Below are positions 17,087 through 25,468 of a stretch of DNA of 64,000 bases, one piece after another. The stretch covers positions 1-64,000 of the forward strand of contig JAFLDB010000014.1 in assembly GCA_017302615.1 (NCBI GenBank), given 5' to 3'. This DNA comes from Sphingomonadales bacterium (GTDB lineage Bacteria; Pseudomonadota; Alphaproteobacteria; Sphingomonadales; Sphingomonadaceae). The notes beneath the pieces were generated by a model that saw nothing but the letters and a program-made list of their open reading frames with translations, did no database searches and was not told the origin of the DNA. Position 1 is the first letter of the stretch. The number at the start of each line of letters is the position of its first letter. The position numbers and the translations under genes are program-made.

Positions 17087-17359
17087 ATGGACGAAACCGC
17101 CGCCCTGCTTTCGCTGATCGACCGGATGCTGTGGGTGACCGCGCTGGTCGCTGCTCCGGTGCTGCTGGCCTGCCTTGCGGTCGGGCTGGTCGTGGGGATC
17201 ATCCAGGCCGCCACATCGGTCAACGAACAGACCCTCACCTTTGTCCCCAAGCTGGCCTTCGTGGCGCTGGTGCTGGTCGTGCTGGGGGCGTCGATGTTCG
17301 CGCTGGTGGCCGATTTCACGCGGGAGATCTTTGCCCAGATTGCCGGACTGGCGCGATGA
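17087..17359 (+). CDS. fliQ: Flagellar export gate protein FliQ
   Basis: 90 residues, the standard size, with two transmembrane helices (about 15-40 and 52-75). The loop contains the highly conserved I-I-Q-A-A-T-S-V-N-E-Q-T-L-T-F-V-P-K segment of FliQ. FliQ subunits wind around FliP and FliR in the gate. The stop overlaps the fliR start. Confidence 0.96.
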   Translation: MDETAALLSLIDRMLWVTALVAAPVLLACLAVGLVVGIIQAATSVNEQTLTFVPKLAFVALVLVVLGASMFALVADFTREIFAQIAGLAR

Positions 17360-18138
17360 TCGCGCTCGATTTCGGGTTTGGCGCGGTCGAGGCCGAACTG
17401 TGGAAGCTGGTTTTCCTGATGACCCGGATCGGCGCCGCGCTGCTGGCCGCGCCGTTCTTTGGCGCTGCCGCTGTGCCGGTACAGCTCCGCGTGGCGATCA
17501 CCGCCGCCATGGCCGTGCTGGTCTCGACCTGGGTGCCGGTAGCAGTGCCGCCGGCGCTGCTTTCGCTGGCGGGGATGCTGACGCTGGCCGGTGAAGTGCT
17601 GGTCGGCCTCGCGCTGGGCTTTGTGCTGCAACTGTCGTTCGCCGCGCCGATCCTGGCGGCCGAGCAGATCGGCGGGGCCATGGGCATGACCATCGCTTCC
17701 ACCGCCGATCCGGTCAGCGGCGCGCAATCGCCAGCACTGGGGCAATACTTCACTGTCATGCTGACCGTCATCTTCCTTGGCCTCGGCGCGCATCTCACCT
17801 GGCTGCGGCTGGTGGTGGAGAGCTATCAGGCCTTTCCGCCCGGCGGCAACTGGTTCGGGCCGGACCGGATCGGGCAAGTGCTGGGCTTCGGCAGCGACAT
17901 GTTCATTGCTGCGGTGGCAATCGCCCTGCCGGTGACGCTGGTTCTGCTGCTGGTCCAGCTTGCCGCCGGAGTGCTCAGCCGCTCGGCCCCGGCGCTCAAC
18001 CTGTTCGCACTGGGCCTGCCGGCGGGGATTCTCGCCGGTCTGGCCGCACTGATCGTGGTCGCCCCGCTCTATGTCGACCAGTTTACGATGCTGAGCGAGG
18101 ACGCGATCCGCCACACCGCGGAACTTCTGGCGCGATGA
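17356..18138 (+). CDS. fliR: Flagellar export gate protein FliR
   Basis: 260 residues with about six to seven hydrophobic segments. Signatures include M-T-R-I-G-A-A-L-L-A-A-P-F-F-G near residue 20 and the long G-F-V-L-Q-L-S-F-A-A-P-I-L-A-A-E-Q-I-G region, followed by a P-A-L-N-L-F-A-L-G-L-P pattern near the C-terminus. One FliR completes the FliPQR gate. The start overlaps fliQ by four bases and the stop overlaps flhB by four. Confidence 0.96.
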   Translation: MIALDFGFGAVEAELWKLVFLMTRIGAALLAAPFFGAAAVPVQLRVAITAAMAVLVSTWVPVAVPPALLSLAGMLTLAGEVLVGLALGFVLQLSFAAPILAAEQIGGAMGMTIASTADPVSGAQSPALGQYFTVMLTVIFLGLGAHLTWLRLVVESYQAFPPGGNWFGPDRIGQVLGFGSDMFIAAVAIALPVTLVLLLVQLAAGVLSRSAPALNLFALGLPAGILAGLAALIVVAPLYVDQFTMLSEDAIRHTAELLAR

Positions 18139-19262
18139 GCGAAGAGAAGACCTTTGCCCCCAGCGCCAAGCGGCGGCGGGACGCGGCGCAGAAGGGCGAC
18201 GTGCTGCGCAGCCGCGAAGTGGCGAGCGCGATTGCGGTGCTGATCGGCGCGGCCTGGCTGAAGCTTGCGGGTCCCTGGCTTTACGATCGGCTGGCATTGG
18301 CGGTTCGGCAAGGACTCAGCTGGGACCGCAGCGCTCTTGAGGATTTCACCCCCGGCGCAGCCCTGCTCGGCCTGCTCCGGGCCATGGCGCTGCCACTGCT
18401 GACCCTGGCGCTGGCCATTCTGGTGGCAACCGTTGCCTTGCAGATGGCCCACGGCGATGGTCGCTGGGTAGCAGCCAACCTGGCACCCAAGGGCTCGCGC
18501 CTCGATCCGCTCGCGGGCCTCAAGCGGATGTTCGGTGCGCAGGGCTGGATCGAGGTGGGCAAGGGCATTCTCAAGGTGACCTTGCTCGGCGCGATTGCCT
18601 GGGCCTGGGCGGGTAGTAGCCTGACCGGCCTGCTCGGCCTCGGCCGGGCCGCATCGCTGGGCGAGGCCCTGGCGCTGGCCTGGCAGGCGTTGGTCAACCT
18701 GCTGTTCGCCTTGTCGGCCGGGCTGGTGGTGATCGCGCTGATCGATTGGCCCGTGCAATGGCTGCGCCGCCAGATGCGCCTCAGGATGAGCCATCAGGAA
18801 ATGCGCGACGAGCACAAGGAAAGCGAAGGCTCGCCCGAACGCAAGGCGGCGCAGCGCCAGCGGCAGATGCAATATGCCAGCGGCGCAGTGGCGAAAGCCA
18901 TGCGCGAGGCACAGTTTGTCCTGACCAATCCCAGCCATTTCTCGGTCGCCATGGCCTATGATCCGCTCAAGGCCGGCGCGCCCGTGGTGCTGGCCAAGGG
19001 CCGGGGCGAAAAGGCATTGGCGATGCGCGAGCTGGCGCGGGAACTGGCGGTGCCGGTGGTCGAAGTGCCGGCGCTGGCCCGCTCGGTCTATTTCACCACG
19101 CGCGAGAACCAGATGATCCGCGAGGAGCTTTATGCCGCAGTGGCGGCCGTGCTGGCCTATGTCTTCTCGCTCCGCCGCGGGGAAAAGCGGCCGTTGCCGC
19201 CAATCGAAGTGCCCTCCGCGCTGCGCTTCGATGCCGAAGGGCGGGTGGAGAACAGGCCTTAA
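18135..19262 (+). CDS. flhB: Flagellar export switch protein FlhB
   Basis: 375 residues with four transmembrane helices in the N-terminal 210 residues and a cytoplasmic C-terminal domain. The autocleavage motif is N265-P266-S267-H268, a conservative variant of the usual NPTH; cleavage occurs between Asn and Pro. The preceding linker (M-R-D-E-H-K-E-S-E-G-S-P) is conserved. FlhB controls the switch from rod/hook to filament export in concert with FliK, encoded in the same operon. The C-terminal tail after the helicoidal domain is short. Confidence 0.96.
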   Translation: MSEEKTFAPSAKRRRDAAQKGDVLRSREVASAIAVLIGAAWLKLAGPWLYDRLALAVRQGLSWDRSALEDFTPGAALLGLLRAMALPLLTLALAILVATVALQMAHGDGRWVAANLAPKGSRLDPLAGLKRMFGAQGWIEVGKGILKVTLLGAIAWAWAGSSLTGLLGLGRAASLGEALALAWQALVNLLFALSAGLVVIALIDWPVQWLRRQMRLRMSHQEMRDEHKESEGSPERKAAQRQRQMQYASGAVAKAMREAQFVLTNPSHFSVAMAYDPLKAGAPVVLAKGRGEKALAMRELARELAVPVVEVPALARSVYFTTRENQMIREELYAAVAAVLAYVFSLRRGEKRPLPPIEVPSALRFDAEGRVENRP

Positions 19263-19292
19263 GCGCGCGGGTTTTCTGCCGTTCTCGGGTCC

Positions 19293-20717
19293 ATGACCAG
19301 CACTTCGGCCACATCATCGATCATCGGCGCGCTCGGCGGCGGCAGCGGGATCGACATGGCCGCCCTGGCGCAAAGCCTGGCAACAGCTTCCTTCGCGGCG
19401 AAGATCGATCGCAATTCGGTCCGGGCGGAGACGGTGGAACGGCAGATTTCCGCGGCTTCGGCGCTTCGCAGTTCGCTCCTTCAGCTCTCGAGCTCGATCG
19501 GGGAGCGGGTCCGGACCGGGGATCTGGCGCGGATGCCGACCATCGGCAATGGGGCTGTGGCGGCGGTCTCGCGAGGCACCGGCACCGCCCGGACCAGTTA
19601 CAGCCTGGAAGTCAACCATCTGGCAGAAACGCAAATTCTGTCCGGCCCAAGCTTTGCTGCGGGCACGGCTCCGACCGGATCGGGCAGCCTGACCTTCCGG
19701 TTTGGAACGCTGTCCGGCGGCACTTTCAATGAGGACACCAGCCGCCCCCCGGCCACCGTCACGATCCCCAGCGGGGCAACTCTGGCCGATGTCGCGGGTG
19801 CCATCAACGCTGCCAAGATAGGGGTTGAAGCCTATCTTGCGAGTGGGACCAATGGCACACAACTGGTACTCAAAGGCACCGAGGGCGCGGTCAACGGCTT
19901 CACCATCGAGGCCAGCGAGACTCCGGGCGAGGAAGGGCTGGCCGCGCTGGCCTGGACCCCCGCGGCGGGGGATCCGGCCCGGCTACTTGCCGAGGCCCGC
20001 GATGCCGAGTTCAAGCTGGACGGCCTGAGCCTGACCAACGCGTCCAACACGTTCACCAACGTCGCCCCGGGACTGAGCCTGGCGCTGACCGGCACCAACC
20101 CCGGCGCGCCGACCACGATCCGCTTCAGCGATCCGGCGGCGGCGGCCAGCACCTTCATGAACGACCTGGTCGGCGCGCTCAACGAGCTGGCCGGGGAGCT
20201 CAGGACCCAGACCGATCCGCTAAGCGGAGACCTGGCCCGCGACAGCGGCGCGCGGGCGCTGCGCCGGGCGCTGAGCCAGCTGGCCGGCAGCACGGTGATG
20301 CCCGGTGCCGCCCCGGGCGAGCCGAAGACCCTGGCCGACCTCGGCCTTGCCACCAACCGCGACGGCACCTTCCGGCTCGATTCCGCGCGCCTCTCCGCAA
20401 CGCTGGCGGCATCGCCCGAGGGCGCGGCGGCGATGTTCACCACCGGCCTGTTCGGGGTCTTCGCCACTTTCGACAAGCTCAGCCGCCGCCTGACCGCGCC
20501 CGGCGATCCCGGCACCCTGGCCGGTTCGCTCAGCCGTCTGAGCAAGCAGCAGCGCAGCCTGGGAGACGAAGCCAGCAAGCTGGCCGAAGCGCAGGAAAAG
20601 CTGCGTTCACGCCTGACCACCCAGTTCGCCGGGGTCGATAGCCGGGTCGCCGCGTCGAAATCGACGCTGTCGTTCCTGCAGAACCAGATCGACGCCTGGA
20701 ATGCCGGAGACCGCTGA
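19293..20717 (+). CDS. fliD: Flagellar filament cap protein FliD
   Basis: 474 residues. FliD forms the pentameric cap that folds flagellin at the filament tip. The N-terminal region contains G-S-G-I-D-M-A-A-L-A-Q-S-L, the FliD_N signature, and the C-terminal coiled coil contains L-S-R-L-S-K-Q-Q-R-S-L-G-D-E and F-L-Q-N-Q-I-D-A-W-N. The middle domains are variable and Thr/Ser/Gly-rich. It follows flhB after 30 bases and its stop lies one base before the preferred fliS start. Confidence 0.93.
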   Translation: MTSTSATSSIIGALGGGSGIDMAALAQSLATASFAAKIDRNSVRAETVERQISAASALRSSLLQLSSSIGERVRTGDLARMPTIGNGAVAAVSRGTGTARTSYSLEVNHLAETQILSGPSFAAGTAPTGSGSLTFRFGTLSGGTFNEDTSRPPATVTIPSGATLADVAGAINAAKIGVEAYLASGTNGTQLVLKGTEGAVNGFTIEASETPGEEGLAALAWTPAAGDPARLLAEARDAEFKLDGLSLTNASNTFTNVAPGLSLALTGTNPGAPTTIRFSDPAAAASTFMNDLVGALNELAGELRTQTDPLSGDLARDSGARALRRALSQLAGSTVMPGAAPGEPKTLADLGLATNRDGTFRLDSARLSATLAASPEGAAAMFTTGLFGVFATFDKLSRRLTAPGDPGTLAGSLSRLSKQQRSLGDEASKLAEAQEKLRSRLTTQFAGVDSRVAASKSTLSFLQNQIDAWNAGDR

Positions 20718-20718
20718 G

Positions 20719-21096
20719 ATGTACGCGCTGAAAAGCCCTGCCGAAGCCTATCGCCGGGTCGATTTCGACGCCCGCATCAGCGGGGCCGATCCGCGCCAGC
20801 TGGTGATTGTCTGCTACGAACAGCTGGCCGCCGCGCTGGGCGCCGCGCTGCTGGCAGCCGGGCGCGGCGACAATGCCCGCAAGAGCGAAGCCCTGACCCG
20901 GGCGCTTGCCGCGCTGACCGCGTTGCAGATGGGACTCGATCCCGGCCAGCCAATCACGGCGGCGCTGGCCACCTTTCTGGAAAGCGGCCGCAAGGCGGTG
21001 CTGGGCAGCGTGGTCCAGTTCGAACCCCGCGCGATTGAGCGGCTGCGCGAGGATGTTGCCGACCTGCTGGAGGCCTTTCGCCATGCCCCGGATTGA
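20719..21096 (+). CDS. fliS: Flagellin export chaperone FliS
   Basis: 125 residues from the ATG at 20719, which is preceded by GGAG nine bases upstream; an ATG at 20701 inside fliD is less likely. The Y-x-R-V-D-F-D-A-R-I and P-R-Q-L-V-I-V-C-Y-E-Q-L patterns correspond to the FliS four-helix bundle that binds the C-terminal helices of flagellin. It prevents premature polymerisation in the cytosol. It is the last recognised structural gene of the operon; 170 bases of non-coding DNA follow. Confidence 0.9.
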   Translation: MYALKSPAEAYRRVDFDARISGADPRQLVIVCYEQLAAALGAALLAAGRGDNARKSEALTRALAALTALQMGLDPGQPITAALATFLESGRKAVLGSVVQFEPRAIERLREDVADLLEAFRHAPD

Positions 21097-21234
21097 GCCG
21101 GATTGCTCCGAAACGGCCCAATGCCATGTCGCTGATAACATGGTTAAATCTGCGTTTAGCTATGTATCCACCCCTATCCCAAGGGTCAGGTCCGGAACCA
21201 TTGGCATGACACCGCGCCGCGACATCGGCCTAAT

Positions 21235-21258
21235 TCCCTAGGCGGAAATCACTAGGGA
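21235..21258. promoter_or_regulatory. Inverted repeat upstream of the LuxR-type regulator
   Basis: TCCCTAG at 21235-21241 and its exact reverse complement CTAGGGA at 21252-21258 are separated by ten bases and end nine bases before the regulator start. The second arm overlaps the ribosome-binding region. A related CCCTAGG lies at 6413-6419 in the flagellin/activator intergenic region. This could be an autoregulatory operator for a dimeric HTH protein; binding is inference. Confidence 0.45.
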
Positions 21259-21266
21259 GCACTCCG

Positions 21267-21872
21267 ATGGATCGACGCCGCAATCTTGCCCTGATCGATG
21301 GAAACTTTCGCCGCCGGGCCGCGATTTCGCACGCGCTGGCCGGCTGCAATGTCCATGTCGAACCGTTCGAGGACATTGCCGAAATCACCTATCGCTGGCC
21401 CCGATCAGGCGCGATCCTGGTGGCCGACGATGACCACGGGATCGAGGACCTGATCGAGCACATGACCGACCACGGCCAATGGCTGCCGGTTATCGGCTTC
21501 AGCGAAGGCCCCGATACCGGTCGGGTGGTGAAGGCGGTGCTGGCCGGCGCGCTCGATTACCTGGAATGGCCCTGCGATACGGCCAAGATCATGACCGCAA
21601 TCGGACTGGCGGAAAGCGCGGCCGGCAGCATCGGCAGCCTGCGCCTGCGCGAAGCCCGCGCCCGCAGCCGGGTGCAGAAGCTGACCCGCCGTGAACGCGA
21701 AGTACTGGAAGGGGTGGCCGATGGCCTGTCCAACCGCCTGATCGGCGAAAGGCTGCGGATCAGCCCGCGCACGGTCGAGATTCACCGCGCCAACATGCTC
21801 AACAAGATGGGGGCCAGCCACACCAGCGAGGCGATCCGCATCGCGATCGAGGCATCGCTCGGCGGATCCTGA
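21267..21872 (+). CDS. LuxR/FixJ-type regulator with degenerate receiver
   Basis: 201 residues. The C-terminal 60 residues are a clear LuxR/FixJ helix-turn-helix (L-T-R-R-E-R-E-V-L-E, then N-R-L-I-G-E-R-L-x-I-S-P-R-T-V-E-I-H-R). The N-terminal ~120 residues have the length and alternating pattern of a receiver domain, but the acidic pair reads I-D-G-N and the conserved K-P near the end reads W-P-C-D, so normal phosphorylation is doubtful. Its position after the fli operon suggests a role in flagellar or motility control. An inverted repeat overlaps its translation start, suggesting autoregulation. A strong terminator follows the stop. Confidence 0.8.
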   Translation: MDRRRNLALIDGNFRRRAAISHALAGCNVHVEPFEDIAEITYRWPRSGAILVADDDHGIEDLIEHMTDHGQWLPVIGFSEGPDTGRVVKAVLAGALDYLEWPCDTAKIMTAIGLAESAAGSIGSLRLREARARSRVQKLTRREREVLEGVADGLSNRLIGERLRISPRTVEIHRANMLNKMGASHTSEAIRIAIEASLGGS

Positions 21873-21898
21873 CCCCGCCTCCTACGCAGTTCCCCCGG

Positions 21899-21933
21899 GC
21901 CGCTTGAACACCCACCGTTCAAGCGGCCTTTCT
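21899..21933 (+). terminator. Rho-independent terminator after the LuxR-type regulator
   Basis: GCCGCTTGAAC and GTTCAAGCGGC form a perfect 11-bp stem with a seven-base loop, followed by CTTTCTAT. The stem works on both strands, but the T-rich tail favours plus-strand termination. The remaining ~175 bases before the terminator of the TonB gene hold no frame I can support. Confidence 0.8.
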
Positions 21934-22110
21934 ATATCCGGTTCTGCGCCCGATGGCGCAATCAGTACCTGGAAGGACAACCCGCAGACCCACTCGTGCC
22001 CAACCTGCTGCCCCGGTCCGTCTGCCGCCCCGCAGGCATGGCCGGGGCAGTTCTTTGTGCATGGATCGCAGCGCGACACCCCCGATCCCGCACCGGGCCA
22101 GCCTCACAGC

Positions 22111-22143
22111 AAAGGGGCCCCGGGTCGAAACCCGGAGCCCCCG
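22111..22143 (-). terminator. Terminator of the TonB receptor gene
   Basis: On the minus strand GGGCTCCGGGT and ACCCGGGGCCC pair around a TTCG loop and are followed by CCTTTGC. It lies about 30 bases after the receptor stop codon at 22175. Confidence 0.65.
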
Positions 22144-22174
22144 CTAAAGCATCCCTCCCAGGAGTGCCTTGAAC

Positions 22175-25100
22175 TTAGAACTTGATACCCGCGGTCAGGC
22201 CGTAACGGCGCGGCTCGAGGGTGAAGATGTTGGTGTAGTTACCCGAGGACTGGTCGGTCACGTAAAGACCGGTGATCGAGTCCTTGTCGAACAGGTTCTG
22301 CACCCACACGCGGGCAAACCACTTCTTGTCCGGCCCGTCGATCTGGAGCTGAGCGTTCACCTGGGTGTAGCTCGGGATCTCGTTGATCGCGCCGTTGAAG
22401 ATGTTGCCATAGGACTTGCCGGTGTAGATGAAGTCCGCACGCGGGGTCACGGTCAGGTCACCAACGGGCACTTCGTACTGGATGCCGGCGGAGAACTTGT
22501 AGTCCGGTGCGCCGGGCAGCTTGTTGCCCTTGATATTGGTCGGAATACCCGAGGTGTAGACCGTCACGCCGCCGAGCGCCGCCGGGTCGAGACCCGCCGG
22601 GATGAAGGCACCGGCCGCACCCGCCGCCAGAGCTGCGCAAACGCTGAAGGCACCGGTCGAGTTGATCCCCGAACCCGACGGGAAGGCAGTGGTCGGCTGA
22701 AGGCCGGCCCCGGCATTGCCGGTCACCACACCCGCGTTGATCAGGTTGTTCACCCCGTTGACGAAGGCGTTGACCCCCGCAACGTTGCCGGTGTTGGATG
22801 CCACGGCACAGTTTGAAGAATTGGTGATGTCCTTGATGATCACCGCATCGGCCCGGCCCGCGCCAAAGTCACGCGGATTGGAAAGCAGCTTGTCCTGCGA
22901 AACTTCGGTGTGCAGGTAGCTGGCCCCGAAGTTCAGCGTCAGGCCATCGGCCGGACGCAGGATGGCTTCGGCTTCCAGGCCGTAGATCTCGGCGCCCACG
23001 TTGTCGTTGACCGAGGTACGGGCAACGATGCGCGAGAGCTGCAGATCCTTGTAATCATAGTAGAACGCAGTGACGTTCAGGATAATCTTGCCGTTGGCAA
23101 AGCTGTTCTTCGAACCAATTTCGAAGGCATTGACGAATTCCGGAGAAAACGTCGAAGGAACGTTGAATATCGAAGGAATGGGCGGGTTGATCCCGCCGGA
23201 TTTATAACCCCGGGAATAGCTGAAGTAGAGAAGGTTATCGGGCGTGACATTCCAGTCGACGACGAACCTGCCAGTCATCTCGTTGAAAGTCACATTGCTT
23301 GAGGCAAACAGCTCGCAACCGGTGGAGTTGGCAGCGGTCAAAGTGCCCGATGCTGTCGTACCGGTAATGGTGCAGTTCGTCGAACTATCTGCGTCAAAAG
23401 GCTGCAGATAAGAAGATGTTGGCGCCCCAGTGACTGCAAAGCCGTAGATATACGGCGAATTAAACATGTCCGTCGAACCAAATGGCACAAGCGAATTAGC
23501 AAATGTGTTTCGCGCGGAGAACGCCTTCTTGTCATGATTGTAACGCAGCCCCGCCGTGATTTTAAGCGTATCGGTGAGTTTATAGTTCAGCTCACCGAAC
23601 AAGCCGTAAGATTCGAGCCGGAAATCATCACTGTGATTACGGTAGAACGGCGAACCCAGGAAGCCGGGCGGTGGCGGTGTCGCGCCAATTCCGGCAAGCG
23701 GAGCCCGACCCAACGCATTGAAGGCACCGAGTATGCCGGCGGCATAGTCAAGACCGAAGGCATTTACGTAGTAGCTGCTTTCTTCCAAGTGGGCCTTGCC
23801 GTAAATGCCGCCCAGCAGGAAATTGAAAGGGCCATCCCACTTGGAAGAAATGATGGCCTCAGCCGTCCAGCTACTTTGATAGGCATTCGACCGGTCGAAA
23901 TCCTGGGGGGTCATCGAACAGATGCGGTGCCCGCCATATGCCCCGGTATTCGTTTCCTCGGACAAGGACGTGCAAATGACGTTGCCCGGTCCATTGGGGA
24001 TCAGAGCGTTCCGGACAGGCGCAAAATAGGAAACGGGCAGTCCAGGAATACCGGTGGTGCCTGCCGTGTTGAGCGCAGTCAGGCCAGGCAGATAATTTGC
24101 CCGATTCTGCACCGACAGGTTATAGTCCTGCCCCGCATCGACCGAGGTATCCTGCCAATTTCCCTGGACCCTGAGGCTCAACCCGCCACCAAGATCCTGT
24201 TCGATCGCTCCCTGAACGATCCATTCTTCTGCTAAATAATAGGGGGGGTAGTCGGTATTGACCGTTCTGGAATCGGCGGGATTGGCCGCGCCAGGCCACG
24301 AATAGACGTCGGCGCCATAGAGGCTGCCCAGCGCGAAGGCGGTCGGGATGCCCTGCATGGCAAAAAATTCACGCGAAGTGAGCACCGAAGCCAATGTCGT
24401 GTTCGCATTGGTCACCTGGAACTGATTTTTTCCGTTCAGGCAACCCAGCACACCGGTCGGGTCGCGTTGGCACATCTGCTTCTGGATGCGCAGGCGACTA
24501 TCCTTTTCGTGGAAGTACTGGACGACGAGGTCGACCGTCGTGCCCGAACCCGGCTCAAGCCGGATCGAGCCGCGCATGCCCCACATATCGCGATCGTCAA
24601 TCTGTGAATTGTCGAAGATGTTCTTGGTATAACCGTCGCGATTAAGATAGAATCCCGCCACGCGCACGGCTGCAATGTCACCGAGCGGCAGGTTAACCAT
24701 GCCCTTGGCCTTGACGTGGTTGTAGTTGCCGTATTCCAGCTCGGCATTGGCGGAAACGCCGGTCAGGTTGGGACGGGCCGAACGGATGTTGATAACGCCC
24801 GAGGTCGCGTTGCGGCCGAACAGAGTGCCCTGCGGTCCGCGCAGAACTTCGATCTGCGCCAGATCATAGAACTCGCCTTCGAACAGGCGAGTGGCGAACA
24901 GCGGCGCGTCGTTCATGTGGATGGCGGTGGCCTGGTCGCAGGTCACGCCCACGCACAGGTCACCGATCCCGCGGATGGTGAAGCTGGAGCCGGTGAAGTT
25001 CGTCTTGGTGAACGTCACGTTGGGCAGGGACAGCTGAAGGTCAGACGTGTTCTTGATCTGCTGCTTTTCGAGCGCTTCGGTGTTGAAGGCGCTGACCGCG

Positions 25101-25249
25101 ATCGGAACGTCCTGCAGGCGCTGGTTGTTGCGCTGGGCGGTAACGATGATTTCGGTGCTGGCGGTATCTTCTTCAGCGTCCTGCGCATAGGCCGGAACCG
25201 CGAATGCACTGGCGCAGACGCCAGCAAGCAGGGTCAATTTACCCCTCAT
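22175..25249 (-). CDS. TonB-dependent outer-membrane receptor
   Basis: 1024 residues. The signal peptide ends near residue 22 (V-P-A-Y-A-Q-D). A TonB box-like E-I-I-V-T-A-Q-R follows near 34-41, then the plug domain (D-V-P-I-A-V-S-A-F, then I-R-G-I-G and V-L-R-G-P-Q-G-T-L-F-G-R-N-A-T-S-G-V-I-N), then a 22-strand barrel. It ends in a terminal aromatic (Y-G-L-T-A-G-I-K-F), the outer-membrane insertion signal. This is the large receptor type common in sphingomonads; the substrate cannot be told from sequence. An AGGAG ribosome site precedes the start. It diverges from the TIR operon and ends at a hairpin terminator. Confidence 0.95.
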   Translation of the reverse strand: MRGKLTLLAGVCASAFAVPAYAQDAEEDTASTEIIVTAQRNNQRLQDVPIAVSAFNTEALEKQQIKNTSDLQLSLPNVTFTKTNFTGSSFTIRGIGDLCVGVTCDQATAIHMNDAPLFATRLFEGEFYDLAQIEVLRGPQGTLFGRNATSGVINIRSARPNLTGVSANAELEYGNYNHVKAKGMVNLPLGDIAAVRVAGFYLNRDGYTKNIFDNSQIDDRDMWGMRGSIRLEPGSGTTVDLVVQYFHEKDSRLRIQKQMCQRDPTGVLGCLNGKNQFQVTNANTTLASVLTSREFFAMQGIPTAFALGSLYGADVYSWPGAANPADSRTVNTDYPPYYLAEEWIVQGAIEQDLGGGLSLRVQGNWQDTSVDAGQDYNLSVQNRANYLPGLTALNTAGTTGIPGLPVSYFAPVRNALIPNGPGNVICTSLSEETNTGAYGGHRICSMTPQDFDRSNAYQSSWTAEAIISSKWDGPFNFLLGGIYGKAHLEESSYYVNAFGLDYAAGILGAFNALGRAPLAGIGATPPPPGFLGSPFYRNHSDDFRLESYGLFGELNYKLTDTLKITAGLRYNHDKKAFSARNTFANSLVPFGSTDMFNSPYIYGFAVTGAPTSSYLQPFDADSSTNCTITGTTASGTLTAANSTGCELFASSNVTFNEMTGRFVVDWNVTPDNLLYFSYSRGYKSGGINPPIPSIFNVPSTFSPEFVNAFEIGSKNSFANGKIILNVTAFYYDYKDLQLSRIVARTSVNDNVGAEIYGLEAEAILRPADGLTLNFGASYLHTEVSQDKLLSNPRDFGAGRADAVIIKDITNSSNCAVASNTGNVAGVNAFVNGVNNLINAGVVTGNAGAGLQPTTAFPSGSGINSTGAFSVCAALAAGAAGAFIPAGLDPAALGGVTVYTSGIPTNIKGNKLPGAPDYKFSAGIQYEVPVGDLTVTPRADFIYTGKSYGNIFNGAINEIPSYTQVNAQLQIDGPDKKWFARVWVQNLFDKDSITGLYVTDQSSGNYTNIFTLEPRRYGLTAGIKF

Positions 25250-25323
25250 ATGCCCTCTCTCCTTAAAATGCCCGTCCCTTTACCGGGCGGTTGCGCATAC
25301 GAATAGAACACCGTCCGCGCCGC

Positions 25324-25354
25324 TTGACAACCGGTTTTAATCGAAAGGTTAGAA
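25324..25354. promoter_or_regulatory. Possible divergent promoter between the TonB receptor and TIR genes
   Basis: TTGACAA at 25324-25330 reads TTGACA on the plus strand and TTGTCA on the minus strand. A TTAG-containing hexamer about 17-19 bases downstream on the plus strand, and TCTATT 17 bases downstream on the minus strand, could be -10 boxes. This is a pattern match only. Confidence 0.3.
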
Positions 25355-25468
25355 GCGCGCCAAACCGTAGCGTATCTGCCACACCTGCCCGCCCTGCCGG
25401 CCGCAGGAAGGCCGTTGCCAAGGCAGGCGTCGGCAGGCAGTCTTGCGCGGAACAGGTGGGGACTTGTC

